Part shown: piece after piece, positions 22,877-26,110 of the stretch | How the letters are laid out: every line of letters begins with the position of its first letter | How positions within the stretch are numbered: position 1 is the stretch's first letter | The notes under the pieces: generated by a model | The model's input: only the letters and a program-made list of their open reading frames with translations | What the model was told of the DNA's origin: nothing | Database searches by the model: none | Source: Nitrospinota bacterium | GTDB lineage: Bacteria; 2-12-FULL-45-22; JACOWJ01 | Length of the DNA stretch: 26,110 nt | Assembly (NCBI GenBank): GCA_016176845.1 | Contig: JACOWJ010000033.1 | Location: 1-26,110 of the forward strand | Direction of reading: 5' to 3' | Made by a program: the position numbers and the translations under genes

Positions 22877-22911
22877 AAATTTGCATTTTGCATTTTGCAT
22901 TTTTCATTCAA
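22877..22911. repeat. Heptamer repeat R8, right arm (CATTTTG type)
   Basis: Five units of the type CATTTTG ending in CATTCAA, the reverse complement of the left arm. It contains the stop codon (22904-22906) and the preceding Glu codon of the SAM hydrolase family gene. Confidence 0.75.
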
Positions 22912-23719
22912 ATAGAACCCACAGCGCCTGCCCCTTCCCCATTCCCAGGGAATGGCGGGCGTTGCCCTGGTTCACATAGATCTCCAGGTATCCCCAGCTG
23001 TTCAAAATGGCGCCGGGCTCACCTGGGCGCCCCTCGCCATAAAAGCGGTGGATCCCTCGGATCTCTAAAAGTCCCAGGCGAATCCGCACCTTCTCCCTCC
23101 CCTCCGGGGAGAAGGGCCGGTGTCGAATCAGGGATTCCGGAATGTTCGACATCAGGTTGCCGAACCGGTCCACGTAGAGGACCTCCCCGCAAAGCTCCTT
23201 CTCCCCCGCCCAATGGGGCTCGGGGATAGTCAGTCGGACGTAATCCTGGATCTCCCCTCCCAGCACGGAAGGCTCCAGGCCGGAGGAGAGCCAGGCCGCC
23301 ACGGGCGCGAAGATGTCGCGGCCATGGAAGGTCGCGCTGACCTCCTCCAGAAAATATTGCCGCGCAGCGATCTCCCGCACCCCCTGGAGCTCTTTATCCC
23401 GATAGATCATCGATAGGACGCCGTTATCGGGGGCAATAAAATAGTGGCCCTGGGTCCAGGCCAGGATCGGGCGCCGGGGGCCTCCCACGCCCGGGTCCAC
23501 CACCACCAGATGGATGGTCCCGGCGGGATAATAGGGATAGAAGGCGTTGAGGACCAGTGCTGCCTCCATGACCTGATAGGGCCCGATCTGATGGGTGATG
23601 TCCACCAGTTGGAGGTGGGGATTGATCCGCAACATCACCCCCTTCATCGCCCCCACGAAGGGGTCCTGGAGGCCGAAATCGGTCGTCAAGGTGATGATCC
23701 GGGAGATGGGCTCACTCAC
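22904..23719 (-). CDS. SAM hydrolase / hydroxide adenosyltransferase (DUF62, chlorinase/fluorinase fold)
   Basis: A 271-residue member of the family that converts S-adenosylmethionine and water to adenosine and methionine; halogenases share the fold. Marks are ITLTTDFGLQDPFVGAMKGV (residues 9-28), VVVDPGVGGPRRP, the substrate loop FIAPDNGVLS, TFHGRDIFAPVAAWL, VLYVDRFGNLMSNI and the C-terminal NSWGYLEIYVNQGNA. No halide specificity should be inferred. The start is GTG at 23719 in a GTGA overlap with the mtaB stop, so it is translationally coupled. The last codon and stop fall inside heptamer repeat R8. Its link to MtaB, a SAM-using enzyme, could be disposal of SAM, but that is inference. Confidence 0.93.
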   Translation of the reverse strand: MSEPISRIITLTTDFGLQDPFVGAMKGVMLRINPHLQLVDITHQIGPYQVMEAALVLNAFYPYYPAGTIHLVVVDPGVGGPRRPILAWTQGHYFIAPDNGVLSMIYRDKELQGVREIAARQYFLEEVSATFHGRDIFAPVAAWLSSGLEPSVLGGEIQDYVRLTIPEPHWAGEKELCGEVLYVDRFGNLMSNIPESLIRHRPFSPEGREKVRIRLGLLEIRGIHRFYGEGRPGEPGAILNSWGYLEIYVNQGNARHSLGMGKGQALWVLFE

Positions 23720-25026
23720 GGCCGCTCTTCCCCGATAATCTTATCGCCCTTCATCTGCACCAACTTTACCTTTTTGTAGCTGCCGGCCAGGGCGGGGTCC
23801 ATCTGGGGAAGCAATACCTTCAAATAGTTCTCGGTGATCCCTTTCGGGCAACTGCTCTCCCTATCCGGGCTGCTCTCGACCAGGAGCTCCAACACCTTCC
23901 CCAGCTGGGCCCGCTTAAACTCCAGGGATTTCCGCTTTCCCAGGGCCATCAGCAGCCGGCTCCGCTCGCGCTTGACCTCTCCGGCCACCTGCCCCGGCAG
24001 GTTGGCGGCGATCGTCCCCGGACGGGGGGAAAAGCGGAAGACGTGGAGGTAGGTCAAGGGCAAGGCTTCGATCAGCGTATAGGTGTTCCGGAAATGGAGC
24101 TCCCCTTCCCCGGGGAAACCGACCATCACGTCGGCCCCCAGGCCCAGATCGGGCATCCGCTCCTTCAGCGTCTGAAGGAGCCCTCGATAGTAAGATGGAT
24201 CGTAATTGCGCCTCATGAGGCCTAAGATCTCCGGATCGCCACTCTGCAAGGGGATGTGAAGGTGCCGGCAGATCTTGGGGTTCGTGGCGACCTCCTCGAT
24301 CAGCTCTTCCGTAAACTCTCGCGGCTCAATCGAGCTCAAGCGCACCTTTTGGAGCCGGTCCACCCCGCGCAGGCGCCGCAGCAGACCGGCCAGATTCACC
24401 CCGTCGCCCAGATCGGCCCCATAGCTACCCAGGTGGACCCCCGTCAGGACAACCTCTGGGTAGCCCAGTTCGGCGAGCCTTTCGATCTGCTCCCAGACCA
24501 TTTCCGGCCTCTCGCTGCGATTCGGCCCTCGGGCCTTAGAGACCAGACAGAAGGCACAGGAAGCATCGCAACCATCCTGCACCTTCACGAAGGCCCGGGT
24601 GTAACCCTCGAAGGCCCCCACCCGATGAGAGGGGAAACCCTGGCTGCGATCGATCTCTCCCACGTGGATCTCGGGCTCGCCCTTCCCTTTCACCGCTTCG
24701 AGAAGGGAGGGAAGGCGGAATTTTTCCTCGTTTCCCAGGATCAGATCGACCCCCCGCAACCGGGCAACCTCCTGGGGGTTAACCTGCGCGTAGCAGCCTG
24801 CCACCACAATGGTCGCCCTCGGGTTGGCCTGGATAGCCCGGCGGATGGCCTGTCGAGATCGGTAATCGCTCTTTCCCGTCACGGTACAGGTATTGATGAT
24901 ATAAACATCGGCCAACTCCGAGAAAGAGATCACCTGATGGTCCCCACCCTCCAGGAGCTCCCTCATCACCTGCGTCTCGAACTGGTTGAGCTTGCAACCC
25001 AGGGTGGTAAACGCGACCTTTGCCAT
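23716..25026 (-). CDS. mtaB: tRNA (N6-threonylcarbamoyladenosine(37)-C2)-methylthiotransferase
   Basis: A 436-residue radical-SAM methylthiotransferase that converts t6A37 to ms2t6A in tRNAs. The N-terminal auxiliary cluster cysteines are C11 (TLGCKLNQFET), C47 (INTCTVT) and C78 (AGCYAQ). The radical-SAM triad is C153, C157 and C160 in DGCDASCAFC. HIPLQSGDPEIL, GADVMVGFPGE and HVFRFSPRPGT follow, and a TRAM-like tail ends the protein. TLGCKLNQFE and the RGPNRS segment favour MtaB over MiaB or RimO. The start is ATG at 25026, four bases after the upstream stop, with GAGAGG very close. It lies between cpoB/ybgF and the SAM hydrolase gene. Confidence 0.95.
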   Translation of the reverse strand: MAKVAFTTLGCKLNQFETQVMRELLEGGDHQVISFSELADVYIINTCTVTGKSDYRSRQAIRRAIQANPRATIVVAGCYAQVNPQEVARLRGVDLILGNEEKFRLPSLLEAVKGKGEPEIHVGEIDRSQGFPSHRVGAFEGYTRAFVKVQDGCDASCAFCLVSKARGPNRSERPEMVWEQIERLAELGYPEVVLTGVHLGSYGADLGDGVNLAGLLRRLRGVDRLQKVRLSSIEPREFTEELIEEVATNPKICRHLHIPLQSGDPEILGLMRRNYDPSYYRGLLQTLKERMPDLGLGADVMVGFPGEGELHFRNTYTLIEALPLTYLHVFRFSPRPGTIAANLPGQVAGEVKRERSRLLMALGKRKSLEFKRAQLGKVLELLVESSPDRESSCPKGITENYLKVLLPQMDPALAGSYKKVKLVQMKGDKIIGEERP

Positions 25027-25030
25027 CCTC

Positions 25031-25972
25031 TCAGCCCTTCTTCATCCCCGGCTTGGGCGCCGGACCCTTCCCCTTCGGCCTGGCCTTCAACCTCTCCCTG
25101 GCCTGTTTGGCCTCCTCGGAATCGGGATAGCTCTTGATCAGGTCGTTCAGCCGGGCAGTCGCCTCCGGCATGCGGTTGAGCTCCCACAAGGCATAACCGC
25201 TCTTCAGATAGGCGCCAGGGACGAAGGGACTTTGGGGATAAAGCCGGATCAGCTTATCGAGCTCGGTGACGGCATTCTCATGCTCTTTCATGCTGTAATA
25301 GCACTCCCCCAGGAGGTACTGGGCGTCTTCGGCCCGGGCCGATTGAGGATACTTGCCCAGGAAGTCTTTCAACCCCAGGATGGCCAGCGGATAGTTGCCC
25401 TTTTGGTAATCCTGGTAAGCCACCTGATAGACCTTGTTGGGGTCGATCGTCGCCACGATGGGAGGGGGAGGCGGCGGTGCGGGAGAGGCCTCCGGGGATG
25501 GGGCCCCTTTCTCGCCTTCGGGAGGCTTGGGCGGCTTTAAGGCGGAGAGCTTCGCATCGAAGGAGACCAGACGCGCCCCCAGGGCATCCAGCTTCTGGGA
25601 CAGCTCGGACATCCGATACTGTTGCCTCTCCACCTCACCCCGCGCCAGTTGCAGGCTATCCCTCAGCTCGTCGATCTTGACCATGATCTCCGCCTGGTTC
25701 CTCTTGGTCAGATCGAACTCTTTGGCAAAATCGAAGGGAGGCTTCTCCTCGAGGACTTTAACCGGCTTTCCCAACCCTCTTTCCACCCGTTCCATGTCCT
25801 TCCGCATCTTGTTGATCTTCTCCTCGATGCGGAAGAGGTCATCTTGCACCATCCGGATATCGTTGGTGGTGGCACAGCCAAAGGTGAAGGCCCACAGCAG
25901 GCCCAGGCACACTCCTATCCCCCACTTTCCAGCCGCTGATCTCACAAGAACGCTCCTTATCATGCGGGCCAT
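25031..25972 (-). CDS. ybgF: Tol-Pal accessory protein CpoB/YbgF
   Basis: A 313-residue envelope protein. The N-terminal hydrophobic stretch (17-31) ends in TFGC, an imperfect lipobox, so it may be lipidated at Cys33 or simply cleaved. Residues 38-135 form a coiled coil (trimerisation region), residues 136-170 a proline-rich linker, and residues about 175-295 hold TPR-like repeats (VYQVAYQDYQKGNYPLAI, AQYLLGECYYSMKEHENAV, AYLKSGYALWELN). Family members couple Tol-Pal to peptidoglycan synthesis during division. The tail is lysine- and proline-rich. The start is ATG at 25972 with GAGG five bases upstream; ATG 25963 is an alternative. pal and tolB would be expected upstream, beyond the window. 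Confidence 0.93.
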   Translation of the reverse strand: MARMIRSVLVRSAAGKWGIGVCLGLLWAFTFGCATTNDIRMVQDDLFRIEEKINKMRKDMERVERGLGKPVKVLEEKPPFDFAKEFDLTKRNQAEIMVKIDELRDSLQLARGEVERQQYRMSELSQKLDALGARLVSFDAKLSALKPPKPPEGEKGAPSPEASPAPPPPPPIVATIDPNKVYQVAYQDYQKGNYPLAILGLKDFLGKYPQSARAEDAQYLLGECYYSMKEHENAVTELDKLIRLYPQSPFVPGAYLKSGYALWELNRMPEATARLNDLIKSYPDSEEAKQARERLKARPKGKGPAPKPGMKKG

Positions 25973-25986
25973 CCCTACCTCGGTCC

Positions 25987-26005
25987 CATAGGAATTTCCA
26001 TTTTT
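25987..26005. repeat. CATAGGAATTTCC core repeat (upstream of ybgF)
   Basis: Copy of the core CATAGGAATTTCCATTTTT, 14 bases before the ybgF start, in the same relation to the gene as the copies before the leucine dehydrogenase and hemC genes. Confidence 0.75.
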
Positions 26006-26046
26006 GAGGGGCTAGTACACCTTGGCGCAAGTTTCTCGCTGGTTTA

Positions 26047-26110
26047 GATTGCTTCGTCGCTTGCGCTCCTCGCAATGACCTATCCCTGTCATTGCGAGCG
26101 TAGCGAAGCA
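26047..26110. repeat. GATTGCTTCG palindromic repeat, copy 2 (runs to window edge)
   Basis: Same palindrome family as 17739-17804 but in the opposite orientation: here the longer arm is on the left and the shorter on the right, around the GCAATGA/TCATTGC centre. The right end is cut by the window. Confidence 0.85.

Noticed and set aside
1-26110. tRNA, rRNA, riboswitch, phage or transposase genes
   Set aside because: I looked for conserved tRNA ends, ribosomal RNA motifs and transposase signatures and found none. A covariance-model scan would be needed to exclude small RNAs.

Overview
The window is a typical chromosomal stretch of a Gram-negative, motile bacterium. It carries a Tol-Pal accessory lipoprotein, a c-type (CxxCH) lipoprotein, MotA/MotB and a C5-pathway heme/siroheme cluster. 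The gene orders yicC-remA-gmk-coaBC and ccsA/hemX-hemA-hemC, the leucine-dehydrogenase-type enzyme and the dispersed repeats best suggest a lineage of Desulfobacterota ('Deltaproteobacteria') or a neighbouring phylum. That assignment is inference from gene content. No rRNA, tRNA, CRISPR array, transposase or phage gene was seen.

Layout. (1) 1-186: tail of an unidentified plus-strand gene. (2) 360-4992, minus strand: exported DUF151 protein, gatB, a two-heme-motif lipoprotein and an RNB-domain exoribonuclease. (3) 5366-12832, plus strand: yicC, remA, gmk, coaBC, family-4 uracil-DNA glycosylase, PfkB kinase, rsmD, a pRiA4b ORF-3-like zinc protein and mnmA, many overlapping or nearly so. A good sigma70-like promoter lies upstream of each of the divergent blocks 2 and 3. 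(4) 13185-14823, minus: motA-motB. (5) 15026-20442, minus: leucine dehydrogenase, siroheme synthase, ccsA/hemX, hemA, hemC and a small unknown protein. (6) 20574-22661, minus: an EF-G outside any ribosomal-protein operon. (7) 22904-25972, minus: cpoB/ybgF, mtaB and a SAM hydrolase family protein, tightly coupled.

Most of the genes are housekeeping: translation and tRNA modification (gatB, mnmA, mtaB, rsmD, EF-G), nucleotide and CoA synthesis (gmk, coaBC), tetrapyrroles, RNA decay and DNA repair. The unusual content lies in and around the spaces between them. At least nine low-complexity arrays have a strict seven-base period, although their sequences are unrelated. Most are folded as inverted pairs, and they tend to begin within a few bases of a stop codon, sometimes supplying it. 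Other palindromic elements are dispersed among them: a core CATAGGAATTTCC with five copies, a GATTGCTTCG palindrome with two copies, and a CATTCC/GGAATG element nested inside one heptamer hairpin. The uracil-DNA glycosylase gene has been entered in frame by two of these families. One is an 11-unit heptamer array in its N-terminal linker. The other is a 76-bp palindromic element near its C-terminus, whose second copy lies in the yicC upstream region. This heptamer-hairpin system and its in-frame spread into a repair gene is the most promising undescribed biology in the window.
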